Source: Chryseobacterium sp. ON_d1 (GTDB taxonomy: Bacteria > Bacteroidota > Bacteroidia > Flavobacteriales > Weeksellaceae). From it: a stretch of DNA of 64,000 bases. The DNA is taken from NCBI RefSeq assembly GCF_006829085.1, contig NZ_BJTC01000013.1:1-64000 (forward strand). The letters run 5' to 3'. Shown piece after piece: positions 28,915 to 37,600 of the stretch. A program made the translations under genes and the position numbers. A model generated the notes under the pieces. That model did not search any database. It was not told the origin of the DNA and worked only from the letters and a program-made list of their open reading frames with translations. Each line of letters starts with the position of its first letter. Position 1 is the first letter of the stretch.

Positions 28915-29616
28915 ATGATAGATAAAAGAGTAAAAAACGCAAAGGAAGCCATCGAAGGAATTAAAGATGGAATGACACTGATGCTTGGCGGATTCGGACT
29001 TTGCGGTATCCCGGAAAACTCAATCAATGCTTTGGTAGAAAGCGATGTGAAAGATCTGACCTGTATTTCAAACAATGCGGGAGTAGATGATTTCGGATTA
29101 GGATTATTGCTTCACAAAAGACAGATTAAGAAAATGATCTCCTCTTATGTAGGAGAAAATGCTGAATTTGAAAGACAGATGCTTTCCGGGGAACTGGATG
29201 TAGAACTTACTCCACAGGGAACTTTAGCTGAGAAGTGCAGAGCTGCTCAGGCGGGGATTCCTGCTTTTTACACCCCTGCAGGTTACGGGACTGAAGTGGC
29301 AGAAGGAAAAGAAGTAAAAGAATTCAAAGGAAAACCTCATATCCTTGAGCATGCTTACGATGCAGACTTTTCTATCGTAAAAGCATGGAAAGGAGATCAT
29401 GCAGGAAACCTTATTTTCAAAGGCTCTGCGAGAAACTTCAACCATCCGATGGCGGGTGCTGCAAAGATTACTATTGCTGAAGTAGAAGAACTGGTAGAAC
29501 CGGGGCAATTAGACCCCAATGAAATTCATATTCCGGGAATCATGGTTCAGCGAATTTTCCAGGGAGAAAAATTTGAAAAAAGAATCGAGCAGAGAACAGT
29601 AAGACCTAAAGAATAA
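28915..29616 (+). CDS. scoA: 3-oxoacid CoA-transferase subunit A
   Basis: A 233-residue alpha subunit of a family I CoA-transferase (succinyl-CoA:3-ketoacid CoA-transferase type), which activates acetoacetate with CoA from succinyl-CoA. Hallmarks are KEAIEGIKDGMTLMLGGFGL near the N-terminus, SNNAGVDDFGLGLLL, and YTPAGYGTEVAEGKE with the GNLIFKGSARNFN stretch. The beta subunit, normally adjacent, is 1.97 kb away (31590), with an ABC exporter gene on the opposite strand between them. Confidence 0.93.
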   Translation: MIDKRVKNAKEAIEGIKDGMTLMLGGFGLCGIPENSINALVESDVKDLTCISNNAGVDDFGLGLLLHKRQIKKMISSYVGENAEFERQMLSGELDVELTPQGTLAEKCRAAQAGIPAFYTPAGYGTEVAEGKEVKEFKGKPHILEHAYDADFSIVKAWKGDHAGNLIFKGSARNFNHPMAGAAKITIAEVEELVEPGQLDPNEIHIPGIMVQRIFQGEKFEKRIEQRTVRPKE

Positions 29617-29632
29617 GCTTAAATAATAAAAT

Positions 29633-29667
29633 AAAAAGCGCTGAAAACAGTTTCAGCGCTTTTTTTA
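29633..29667. terminator. bidirectional terminator between scoA and ABC exporter
   Basis: AAAAGCGCTGAAA and TTTCAGCGCTTTT form a 13-bp stem with a 4-nt loop and a T-run. It touches the stop codon of the minus-strand ABC gene. Confidence 0.85.
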
Positions 29668-31467
29668 TGCCTGGGGAGTAAGCGTTTTTCTTTCTCCGAT
29701 CTGTTGTCTCCACATGGCGTAGTAAAGTCCTTTTTCAGCAATCAGGTGATCATGGGAGCCTGTTTCTACGATCTGTCCGCGTTCCAGAACATAGATTTTG
29801 TCTGCATGCATGATGGTACTTAGACGGTGTGCAATAAGGACGGTAATTTGTTCTCTTTCTTTGGAAATGTCTTTTATGGTAGACGTAATTTCCTCTTCAG
29901 TGATACTGTCCAGTGCAGATGTGGCTTCGTCAAAGATCAAAAGATGAGGTTTTCTTAAAAGAGCCCTTGCGATAGCAATTCTTTGTTTTTCACCGCCACT
30001 CAGCTTCAGACCGCCTTCACCGATAACGGTTTCAATGCCTTTTTCTGCTCTTTCCAGCAACGCCGTACAGCTCGATTTCTGCAAAGCAATTGCCAGTTCT
30101 TCTTCAGAAGCTGAAGGATTAACAAAAAGAAGGTTTTCTTTAATGGTTCCTGCAAATAATTGGGTATCCTGGGTTACAAAACCAATCTGGTTTCTCAGTT
30201 CATCAAAATCAAATTCTTTTCCATTAATTCCATTATAAAAGATATTTCCTTCCTGAGGTCTGTACAGCCCAACCAGTAATTTGACGAGGGTACTTTTTCC
30301 GGAGCCGCTTGGTCCTACAAATGCAATAGTTTCTCCGTTTTTGACATCAAAGGATATATTATTCAGAGCTTTGTACTGGGCTGACTGATGTTTGAAAGAA
30401 ACATGCTTGAATTCCAGTTCTTCAATGGCACCGATCTGTTTTGGGTGAAGTGGTTTTTCTTCCACTTCCTTTTTCATTAAACGGTCAAAATTCTGAAGAG
30501 AAGCCTCTGCCTCACGGTAAGAAATAATGATATTTCCAATCTCCTGCATAGGCCCAAAAATAAAGAAACCATAAAACATGAGAGACAGATACTGACCCGG
30601 AGTCACAATGTTTTTGAAAATTAAATACAATAAGGTCAGCGTAATCATCTGTTGAAGAAAATTGACCATTGTTCCCTGGATAAAACTCAAAGAACGGATG
30701 CTTTTCACCTTTCTCAGTTCAAGACCAAGGATTTTATAGGTATTGTTATTTAAACGGATTACTTCCTGGCTGGTTAATCCTAAACTTTTAACAATCTCGA
30801 TGTTTCTTAAACTTTCTGTAGTACTTCCAGCTAAAGCTGTGGTTTCAGTCACAATATTTTTCTGGATGACTTTTATTCTTTTGCTCAGTAAATTCGTAAC
30901 AATGGCAATAAAGAAAATTCCGCAGATATAAACCGGCATAATAGACCAGTGTAAGCGGATCGCATATACGGAAACAAAAATAATGCTCACCAGAATTCCG
31001 AAGAAGATATTGATGAAATTCGTAATGAATTTTACGGTATCTTCTCTTACTTTCGTTAAAATTGAAAGTGTTTCTCCACTTCTCTGATCCTCAAATTCCT
31101 GATAAGGCAGGGCCATAGAATGTTTTAAACCATCTGTAAATATTTTTGCTCCGAATTTTTGTGTAATAACGCTTACCACATAATCCTGAAAAGCCTTGGC
31201 AATTCTACTTACCATTGCTGTTCCGATCAGAAGCCCCAGGAAATAAAAAGCACCATGATATGCGGAGCTTCCATATAAATATTCATTCAGGTTTCTGGGT
31301 AGCAGTTTTTCCTTATCAAAAAAATTAGGGTGCGTAACCAGCTGATCCAGGATGTTTCCTGTAATAGCCGGTGCAAATAAAGAAAAAACCTGATTAATAG
31401 TAGCCAGAAACAAAGAAATGATAATCAGCCACTGATAAGGTTTAAGATATCTAAAAAGTATTTTCAT
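29665..31467 (-). CDS. ABC exporter, fused permease and ATP-binding protein
   Basis: A 600-residue half-transporter of the MsbA/lipid-drug exporter type that should work as a homodimer. The N-terminal membrane domain (about 1-320) has six helices. The nucleotide-binding domain has Walker A GPSGSGKST, signature LSGGEKQR, Walker B LLIFDEATSALD and the H-loop AHRLS. Start is set at ATG 31467 (MKILFRYLKP); the 7-residue upstream extension is not family-like. The substrate is unknown. It sits antisense between the two CoA-transferase subunit genes. Confidence 0.9.
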   Translation of the reverse strand: MKILFRYLKPYQWLIIISLFLATINQVFSLFAPAITGNILDQLVTHPNFFDKEKLLPRNLNEYLYGSSAYHGAFYFLGLLIGTAMVSRIAKAFQDYVVSVITQKFGAKIFTDGLKHSMALPYQEFEDQRSGETLSILTKVREDTVKFITNFINIFFGILVSIIFVSVYAIRLHWSIMPVYICGIFFIAIVTNLLSKRIKVIQKNIVTETTALAGSTTESLRNIEIVKSLGLTSQEVIRLNNNTYKILGLELRKVKSIRSLSFIQGTMVNFLQQMITLTLLYLIFKNIVTPGQYLSLMFYGFFIFGPMQEIGNIIISYREAEASLQNFDRLMKKEVEEKPLHPKQIGAIEELEFKHVSFKHQSAQYKALNNISFDVKNGETIAFVGPSGSGKSTLVKLLVGLYRPQEGNIFYNGINGKEFDFDELRNQIGFVTQDTQLFAGTIKENLLFVNPSASEEELAIALQKSSCTALLERAEKGIETVIGEGGLKLSGGEKQRIAIARALLRKPHLLIFDEATSALDSITEEEITSTIKDISKEREQITVLIAHRLSTIMHADKIYVLERGQIVETGSHDHLIAEKGLYYAMWRQQIGERKTLTPQA

Positions 31468-31589
31468 TCTGTTAAAATAATGAAGCAAAATTACAGATAT
31501 TATTTTAACTAACAGTGTTAATTATTGAATACAACAAAGGCCTTTTGTATTCAAGTGAAAATAATTAAATTGCAGTCTAAGTTTTTATT

Positions 31590-32243
31590 ATGCTTACAAA
31601 AGAACAAATTGCCAAAAGAATTTCAAAAGAACTGAAAGATCGTTATTATGTAAACCTGGGAATTGGAATTCCTACTTTGGTTGCCAACTATGTTCCGGAA
31701 GGTATTTCCGTAGAATTCCAGAGTGAGAACGGAGTGTTGGGGATGGGGCCTTTCCCTTTCGAAGGAGAAGAAGATGCTGATATCATCAATGCCGGAAAAC
31801 AGACTATCACTATATTAGAAGGAGGTTCTTTTTTTGATTCCGCATTCAGTTTCGGGATGATCCGTGGTCAGAAAGTAGACCTTACCATCCTTGGAGCTAT
31901 GGAGGTTTCAGAGAACGGAGATATTGCCAACTGGAAAATTCCGGGAAAGATGGTGAAAGGAATGGGAGGTGCCATGGATCTTGTAGCTTCTGCTGAAAAT
32001 ATTATTGTTGCGATGATGCATGTAAATAAAGCAGGAGAAAGCAAAATCCTTAAGAAATGTACACTTCCTTTGACAGGAGTAAACTGTGTGAAAAAAGTGG
32101 TCACTGAGTTAGCTGTTCTGGATGTAACCCCGGCAGGGTTCAAACTGGTGGAAAGAGCACCGGGTGTCTCAGTAGAAGATATTGTTAAAGCGACAGAAGC
32201 AGATCTGATCATTGAAGGAGAAATTCCTGAAATGCAGTTTTAA
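31590..32243 (+). CDS. scoB: 3-oxoacid CoA-transferase subunit B
   Basis: A 217-residue beta subunit pairing with the A subunit at 28915. The catalytic glutamate that forms the glutamyl-CoA intermediate is E46 in the motif SENGVLGMGPFP. Other family regions are NLGIGIPTLVANYVPEG, GGSFFDSAFSFGMIRGQKVD and KMVKGMGGAMDL. It has its own upstream region (123 bp from the ABC gene start) and a strong terminator, so its expression must be coordinated with subunit A without a shared transcript. Confidence 0.94.
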   Translation: MLTKEQIAKRISKELKDRYYVNLGIGIPTLVANYVPEGISVEFQSENGVLGMGPFPFEGEEDADIINAGKQTITILEGGSFFDSAFSFGMIRGQKVDLTILGAMEVSENGDIANWKIPGKMVKGMGGAMDLVASAENIIVAMMHVNKAGESKILKKCTLPLTGVNCVKKVVTELAVLDVTPAGFKLVERAPGVSVEDIVKATEADLIIEGEIPEMQF

Positions 32244-32260
32244 TCTGTTTAAAAATAAAA

Positions 32261-32296
32261 AAGTTTCGGCCTCACAAAGTGAGGCCGAAACTTTTT
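32261..32296 (+). terminator. strong terminator of scoB
   Basis: AAGTTTCGGCCTCAC and GTGAGGCCGAAACTT form a perfect 15-bp stem with a 3-nt loop, followed by T5. It ends 20 bp before the tandem repeat array. Confidence 0.9.
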
Positions 32297-32316
32297 ATAA
32301 ATCTTGAGAAATAAAC

Positions 32317-32585
32317 GACATAGGAGATCGGAGCATTAAAAAAATAAATGCTTTGAGCGTTAAGAAAATTCTTGTGTCCGAAGCGCGAGACCAATTCAGA
32401 ACCGATAAAGAAATAATGAATTCGCGCAAGTTTAGAATTTTTAGAGAACAGCATTTATTTTTAGCGGAGAGGTCCAGGTCTTGAATTTTTGTTTCTTTTG
32501 TTTCAAGACAAAAGAAAGTAGATAACAAAAACATAGCTTTTGTTCATTTATACTCACACCAATAGTGCTATGATAACTTTAAAAT
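32317..32585. repeat. repeat unit 1 (most diverged)
   Basis: Stem I arms are AAAAATAAATGCT (32340-32352) and AGCATTTATTTTT (32450-32462). It differs from the other units mainly in its first 60 bp. Its minus strand carries an open frame (32295-32534) and its plus strand a 40-codon frame ending ERSRS. Confidence 0.8.
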
Positions 32586-32854
32586 GACATAGGAAATCGT
32601 AGCGTGAAAAAAATAAATCCTGTGAACGTCAAGAAAATTCTATTGTCCGAAGCGCGAGACCAATTCAGAACCGATAAAGAAATAATGAATTCGCGCAAGT
32701 TTAGAATTTTTAGAGAACAGGATTTATTTTTAGCGAAGAGGTCCAGGTCTTGAACTTTTGTTTCTTTTGTTTCAGGACAAAAGAAATTAGATAACAAAAA
32801 CATTGCTTTTGTTCATTTATACTCAGACCAATAGTTCTATGATAACTTTAAAAT
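32586..32854. repeat. repeat unit 2
   Basis: Stem I is perfect over 15 bp. Stem II is at 32634-32642/32702-32710, stem III at 32652-32657/32691-32696, and the second hairpin at 32761-32786 has loop TTCAGG. Minus-strand frame 32579-32803. Confidence 0.85.
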
Positions 32855-33123
32855 GACATAGGAAATCGTAGCGTGAAGAAAATAACTCCTGTGAACGTTA
32901 AGAAAATTCTATTGTCCGAAGCGCGAGAGAAATTCAGAACCGATAAAGAAATGATGCTATCGCGCAAGTTTAGAATTTTTAGAGAACAGGATTTATTTTT
33001 AGCGGAGAGATCCAAGTCTTGAATTTTTGTTTCTTTTGTTTTAAGACAAAAGAAAGTAGATGACAAAAACATAGCTTTTGTTCATTTATACTCAGACCAA
33101 TAGTGCTATGATAACTTTAAAAT
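32855..33123. repeat. repeat unit 3
   Basis: Stem I has one mismatch (AACTCC for AAATCC). GAATT before TCGCGC is replaced by GCTA, so only the GCGCGA/TCGCGC core of stem III is kept. Second hairpin loop is TTTAAG. Minus-strand frame 32848-33072. Confidence 0.85.
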
Positions 33124-33329
33124 GACATAGGAAATCGTAGCGTGAAAAAAATAAATCCTGTGAACGTCAAGAAAATTCTTCTGTCTGAAGCGCGAGAGAA
33201 ATTCAGAACCGATAAAGAAATAATGAATTCGCGCAAGTTTAGAATTTTTAGAGAACAGGATTTATTTTTAGCGGAGAGGTCCCAGGTCTTGAATTTTTGT
33301 TTCTTTTGTTTCAGGACAAAAGAAATTAA
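33124..33329. repeat. repeat unit 4 (3'-truncated)
   Basis: Keeps both hairpins but ends right after the second one and runs into the terminator of the DUF4197 gene. One inserted C near 33282 shifts the plus-strand frame relative to units 1-3. Minus-strand frame 33117-33338. Confidence 0.85.
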
Positions 33330-33335
33330 ACCCAA

Positions 33336-33362
33336 CAAAAAAGCTGCCTCATCATGCAGCTT
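33336..33362 (-). terminator. terminator of DUF4197 gene
   Basis: On the minus strand AAGCTGC and GCAGCTT pair around an 8-nt loop, followed by a T6 run. Confidence 0.8.
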
Positions 33363-33388
33363 CTATATTTAGTCTAATATTATCTTAT

Positions 33389-34195
33389 TTATTTCCCATC
33401 CTGTGCCCCAAAAACTTTCTGCAGAATACTTGTCGTTCTCATAGCAGGTGTATTTCTGATTCCGCTTTCCTTATCTGCCACCATTTTGAACACTCCGTTA
33501 ATGGTTTCTGTAGTAACATACTCGTTAAGATCTGTTGTTACAGACTGTCCTGTAAAGGTATTATATTTTGAAATCAGATTTTTCCAAAGCGTATCGGCCC
33601 CTACTTTTCCTAACGAAGCTTTTACTTTAGGCTGAAAAGCATTGAAAAGCTGAGTCTGGGTCTTTCCCTGAAGGTAATTTGTTGCTGCATTATTACTGCC
33701 TAACAGAATATTTTTGGCATCTGTAATGGTCATAGAAGTGATCGCATTGGTGAAAATGGGTGCAGCTTCCGTTACGGCATCTTCAGCGGCTCTGTTCAAT
33801 AACTTTACCCCTTCATCAGCAAGACTTCCCATTCCAATGGAACGTAAGGTTGTATCAATTTTTCTTAACTTTTCAGGCATTAAGATTTTTACTGCTTCGT
33901 TTTTGAAAAAACCGTCAGTTACCGCCAGTTTTTTAACTCCATCAGTTACCCCCATGCTTAAAGCCTCTTTCAATCCCGAAGAGATTTGCGTGGAAGTAAG
34001 GTTACCAAGATTGGCAGATGAATGATTAGACTGCCCTGTAGTGGTGGGGGAAGTTGCTGTACCATTATTTTTTACAGGAACATTAAGGTCTACACCTGTT
34101 TTGTCTTTTACAGCTGATTTTATGATATCTAAAATCTGTGCCTGTGCTGACATTGAAAATAATAATCCGGCTGCCAGAAAAATGTTTTTTTTCAT
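33389..34195 (-). CDS. DUF4197 domain-containing exported protein
   Basis: A 268-residue protein with a signal peptide (MKKNIFLAAGLLFSMSAQA). After a low-complexity Asn/Thr/Ser linker, about residues 65-265 match the DUF4197 pattern (GLKEALSMGVTDGVKKLAVTDGFFKNEAVKILMPEKL, AAPIFTNAITSMTITDAKNIL, TINGVFKMVADKESGIR). The family is periplasmic, and I know of no function for it. It ends at the tandem repeat array, with its own terminator. Confidence 0.85.
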   Translation of the reverse strand: MKKNIFLAAGLLFSMSAQAQILDIIKSAVKDKTGVDLNVPVKNNGTATSPTTTGQSNHSSANLGNLTSTQISSGLKEALSMGVTDGVKKLAVTDGFFKNEAVKILMPEKLRKIDTTLRSIGMGSLADEGVKLLNRAAEDAVTEAAPIFTNAITSMTITDAKNILLGSNNAATNYLQGKTQTQLFNAFQPKVKASLGKVGADTLWKNLISKYNTFTGQSVTTDLNEYVTTETINGVFKMVADKESGIRNTPAMRTTSILQKVFGAQDGK

Positions 34196-34398
34196 CGTAT
34201 TTTTTTTACAAATTTAAACCTTTTAATTTTTTAAGTTGTCAAATTTGATCAAAAAACAAACCATAATACACAGAATATAATAGAACAATTTCTATGTACA
34301 TGGCATAACAACTGTAAGTCGTCCATTTCACAGGGGTCCAAACAATGTAAGATGCTGAATTTTGTTTCTAAAAAGGCTCCGGAGTTTTGAAAAATAAT

Positions 34399-34406
34399 TA
34401 TCTTAG
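34399..34406 (+). promoter_or_regulatory. putative -7 element of GH20 gene
   Basis: TATCTTAG, identical to the octamer before the metzincin gene (1165), lies 21 nt before ATG 34428. Confidence 0.4.
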
Positions 34407-34427
34407 CTAAAACCTTAATCCCATCCA

Positions 34428-36689
34428 ATGATACGGACGCTTTTAGTATTTTTCATTTTGATTTCGAACCTAATTTTGGCCCAAAATAGATTGAATTTAA
34501 TTCCTTATCCTCAAAAACTTGAACTTCAGCAGGGAGAATTTGTAATTCCGGAAACACTGCTGTTAAGCAGTAATCTGCCAAAAGAAGAGACTGAATATTT
34601 TAAAAACCGTTTAAGCTCTCAGTTTAAATTCAAAGATATGCAGAAAGGGGAAGGGATTCATTTGGTATACGCTACGCTTTCATTGCCCTCAGCAGGAAAT
34701 GAACAGAAAAAAGAATATTATTCCATAGAAATTTCTCCGAAGCAGATTCATATAAAATCTTACACCAGACAAGGCTATTTCCTTGCGCTGCAGACTTTGA
34801 TTCAGATTTTCGAACAATACAAAGAAACTAAGAAAATTCCTGCTTTAAAAATTGAGGATCAGCCAAAATTCGCATGGAGAGGAATGCATCTGGATGTGTG
34901 CCGTCATTTTTTTACAGTGGATGAGGTGAAGCAGTATATCGACTATCTGGCGATGTATAAACTGAACACTTTCCACTGGCATTTAACGGATGATCAGGGA
35001 TGGAGGATTGAAATCAAAAAATATCCGAAGCTTACTCAGATTGGTTCAAAACGTAAGGAATCCATGATCGGCGCTTACGTTGACAACATATTTGATGGTA
35101 CGCCTTACGGGCCTTATTTTTATACTCAGGAACAGATAAAAGAGGTGGTAAAATATGCTCAGGACAGGCATATTACTGTTGTTCCGGAAATAGAAATGCC
35201 CGGACATGCCTTGGCAGCCCTGTCCGCATATCCTGAACTGGCATGTACAAAAGGCCCTTTTGAAGTGGCTACAAAATGGGGCGTCTTTGATGATGTTTTC
35301 TGCCCGAAAGATGAAACATTTACTTTTCTGGAAAATGTTTTGGACGAGGTCATCAAATTATTTCCATCACAATACATCCATATCGGTGGTGACGAGTGTC
35401 CGAAAACACGATGGAAAGAATGTGCACACTGCCAGGAATTGATTAAGAAGAACAATTTGAAAGATGAACATGGCTTACAGAGCTACTTTATTCATCGGAT
35501 TGAAAAATATGTCAACAGCAAAGGCCGGAAAATCATCGGTTGGGACGAAATCTTAGAAGGCGGATTAGCCCCAAATGCTGCGGTAATGAGCTGGACTGGA
35601 GTAAACGGAGGTATTGAAGCTGCAAAATCAAAGCATTTTGCTGTAATGACACCGGGAGCTTACTGCTATTTTGACCACTATCAGGGAGATCCGCAGTCGG
35701 AGCCTAATGCGTTTGGAGGTTTTACACCTTTGGAAAAAGTATATTCTTACAATCCTGTTCCTTCCGAACTGAATGCAGAGCAGGCCAAATATATCTTGGG
35801 AGTTCAGGCTAACCTATGGACAGAATATATTTTGGATTTTAAACATGTGCAGTACATGATCTTTCCAAGATTAATGGCGCTTTCTGAAGTGGGATGGGGA
35901 ACATCGGATTCTAAAAACTATAAAGAATTTGAAAACAGAGTGATCAGCCATTTCAAAATTCTGGATGAAATGAAAGTGAACTATGCAAGAAGCATCTATA
36001 ACATTACCGGAAAAGTAATTCCTTCCAATAACGGAATTGCTTATGAGCTGTCAACTTCACAGAATGCGAATGGCATCAGATATACTTTGGATGGGACAAT
36101 TCCCTCTATCAATTCTAAAACCTATCAGAATGCAGTTCAGATTCCTAATTCTTTAACCCTTAAGTCTGCTTATTTCGAAGAGGGGCAGCTGAAGAGTGCT
36201 GTATCTACGCAGGAATTTACTGTTTCAAAAACAACAGGAAAAAAAATAACTCTTGAGCAGCAACCAAGTGAAAATTATTCTTTTGGAGGCGCTTTTACTC
36301 TGGTAGACGGTATTATTGGAAACGTAAAACAGCTGGGGAAAACATGGCTGGGTTTCCAGGGGAAAGATGTAGTGGCAACAATAGATTTTGGTCAGAAAAC
36401 CGCTTTTTCGGAAGTTTATTTTAATACTCTTGAAAATAAAGGAAGCTGGATTCATTTGGCCAGATCGGCAAAGATTTTTGTTTCTGATGATAACAGGAAT
36501 TTTAAACTGATCAAAGAAATCGGGGCATCGGAAATTCAGGATGCCCATGGCAAAATCAAAGTAAATGTAGGATCACAGAATGCGAAATATCTGAAGGTTA
36601 ATATTGAAAATGCAGGAATTATCCCGGCAGGAAATCCCGGAGCAGATTCCAAAGCATGGTTGTTTGTTGATGAAATTGGTGTAAATTAG
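34428..36689 (+). CDS. beta-N-acetylhexosaminidase, GH20
   Basis: A 753-residue exported glycosidase that removes terminal GlcNAc/GalNAc from glycans or chitin oligomers. It has a signal peptide (ending LILAQ), an N-terminal GH20b domain (about 20-145), and a catalytic barrel with GMHLDVCRHFF, HWHLTDDQGWRIEIKKYP and the catalytic pair D322-E323 in HIGGDECPKTRW. A chitobiase-like C-terminal beta domain and an F5/8-type (discoidin-like) domain (about 600-750) follow. GH20 enzymes use substrate-assisted catalysis with this Asp-Glu pair. Only 8 bp separate it from the Crp/Fnr gene. Confidence 0.94.
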   Translation: MIRTLLVFFILISNLILAQNRLNLIPYPQKLELQQGEFVIPETLLLSSNLPKEETEYFKNRLSSQFKFKDMQKGEGIHLVYATLSLPSAGNEQKKEYYSIEISPKQIHIKSYTRQGYFLALQTLIQIFEQYKETKKIPALKIEDQPKFAWRGMHLDVCRHFFTVDEVKQYIDYLAMYKLNTFHWHLTDDQGWRIEIKKYPKLTQIGSKRKESMIGAYVDNIFDGTPYGPYFYTQEQIKEVVKYAQDRHITVVPEIEMPGHALAALSAYPELACTKGPFEVATKWGVFDDVFCPKDETFTFLENVLDEVIKLFPSQYIHIGGDECPKTRWKECAHCQELIKKNNLKDEHGLQSYFIHRIEKYVNSKGRKIIGWDEILEGGLAPNAAVMSWTGVNGGIEAAKSKHFAVMTPGAYCYFDHYQGDPQSEPNAFGGFTPLEKVYSYNPVPSELNAEQAKYILGVQANLWTEYILDFKHVQYMIFPRLMALSEVGWGTSDSKNYKEFENRVISHFKILDEMKVNYARSIYNITGKVIPSNNGIAYELSTSQNANGIRYTLDGTIPSINSKTYQNAVQIPNSLTLKSAYFEEGQLKSAVSTQEFTVSKTTGKKITLEQQPSENYSFGGAFTLVDGIIGNVKQLGKTWLGFQGKDVVATIDFGQKTAFSEVYFNTLENKGSWIHLARSAKIFVSDDNRNFKLIKEIGASEIQDAHGKIKVNVGSQNAKYLKVNIENAGIIPAGNPGADSKAWLFVDEIGVN

Positions 36690-36697
36690 AATAAAAA

Positions 36698-37339
36698 ATG
36701 CAGAACAATACCATACTTTCTTCCGAATTTTCATCATCACCGGATCTGGTAGAAAAGCTGTATCAGTATGGTACAACAAAAAATTACCATGAAGGAGATA
36801 TTATTTTAGATGAAAATGCCTCCATCCGTTCTATTCCTATTGTGATGAAAGGAATGCTGAAAGTCATCAGAACAGAAGAAGACGGACGTGAAATTTTACT
36901 GTATTACATCAAAGCGGGAGAGAGCTGTATTATGTCTTTCCTGGGCGGAATGCATAATGAGAAAAGTATTGTGAAAGCGGAAATTGAAGAAGATGCGGAA
37001 ATCCTTTTTTTACCGATAGATAAAGTGTCTTTATTCATCAAAGAACATCCGGAATGGCTGGATTATATTTTCAGATTGTATCATAAAAGATTTGAAGAGC
37101 TGTTGGATATCATTAATGCCATCGCTTTCAAAAAAGTAGATGAAAGGCTTCTCAGTCTGTTGCAGAAAAAATGTGAACTTACCGGTTCTGAAATCATTCA
37201 TACAACGCACGAACAGCTTGCCAATGAACTGGGAACCGCAAGAGTAGTAGTGTCAAGACTTCTGAAACAGTTAGAAGAAGACGGAAAACTTAAGCTGGGC
37301 AGAAATAAAATCGTTCTCCTGAAATCCCTCAATTTATAA
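36698..37339 (+). CDS. Crp/Fnr family transcriptional regulator
   Basis: A 213-residue regulator with an N-terminal cyclic-nucleotide-binding beta roll (about 25-125, YHEGDIILDENASIRSIPIV) and a C-terminal winged HTH (about 150-210, THEQLANELGTARVVVSRLL). It has no N-terminal Fnr-type cysteine cluster. The next genes (TauE/SafE, MBL-rhodanese, YeeE/YedE) concern sulfur, and two of their promoters share a 22-bp site, so this protein is the best candidate regulator. That link is inferred from position. Confidence 0.9.
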   Translation: MQNNTILSSEFSSSPDLVEKLYQYGTTKNYHEGDIILDENASIRSIPIVMKGMLKVIRTEEDGREILLYYIKAGESCIMSFLGGMHNEKSIVKAEIEEDAEILFLPIDKVSLFIKEHPEWLDYIFRLYHKRFEELLDIINAIAFKKVDERLLSLLQKKCELTGSEIIHTTHEQLANELGTARVVVSRLLKQLEEDGKLKLGRNKIVLLKSLNL

Positions 37340-37371
37340 ACTCCACTTCAATCTAATCAAAGGGACTCACA

Positions 37372-37421
37372 TTCCCCCGTCTGAAGGAGTGACGAAAATT
37401 AAAAGGATTTTTGACGGGTGG
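37372..37421. repeat. CCCGTC/GACGGG inverted repeat
   Basis: CCCGTC and GACGGG flank about 35 bp containing GAAGGAGTGACGAAAATT. It looks like one more dispersed intergenic palindrome. Confidence 0.45.
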
Positions 37422-37426
37422 TAAAA

Positions 37427-37460
37427 GTCATTGCGAACCGTAGATGAAGCAATCGGAAGA
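37427..37460. repeat. partial GTCATTGCGA-type repeat
   Basis: GTCATTGCGA followed by GATGAAGCAATC resembles the left half of the element at 7523-7571. The right arm is missing. Confidence 0.5.
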
Positions 37461-37527
37461 GCAATTACTCTACTTCTAAAAAACTTCTTTGTGCGCCTAT
37501 TAGTGCTCATTCGTGTTAAAAAATTTC

Positions 37528-37576
37528 CTTATGTAACAAAAGTAGCTGTAGCCCTCCTCCCGCTTTCCCATTTTTG
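37528..37576 (+). promoter_or_regulatory. shared operator-promoter module before TauE/SafE gene
   Basis: A 22-bp sequence (37528-37549, core ATGTAACAAAAGTAGCTGT) is identical to 38388-38409. The TTTG of a -7-like element begins 42 nt after the core starts (37573), the same distance as at the second site. ATG 37601 follows 25 nt later. Best read as a regulator site overlapping the -33 region. Confidence 0.6.
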
Positions 37577-37600
37577 CATCATAATTATTTGAATTGTAAA

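Larger units (their letters stand above)
32317..33329. repeat. tandem array of a 269-bp structured repeat, 3.8 copies
   Basis: Four head-to-tail units begin at 32317, 32586, 32855 and 33124, each at exactly 269-bp spacing; the fourth stops after about 205 bp. Each unit keeps a nested hairpin: stem I (AAAAATAAATCCTGT with ACAGGATTTATTTTT in unit 2, 32609-32623 and 32717-32731), stem II (AAAATTCTA with TAGAATTTT) and stem III (GCGCGA with TCGCGC), followed by a second hairpin in which TTTCTTTTGT pairs with ACAAAAGAAA around a variable 6-nt loop. Unit 1 carries ATGCT/AGCAT where units 2-4 carry CCT/AGG, a compensatory G-C to C-G swap. The array sits between convergent terminators. It is not a CRISPR: no short repeats with unique spacers. 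Confidence 0.9.

Noticed and set aside
32317..33329. Regular repeats as a CRISPR array
   Set aside because: Units are 269 bp and similar along their whole length. There are no short repeats with unique spacers and no cas genes nearby.
32295..33338. Four similar minus-strand ORFs as a gene family
   Set aside because: They are side effects of one DNA repeat: period not divisible by 3, coding direction arbitrary, structure conserved instead.
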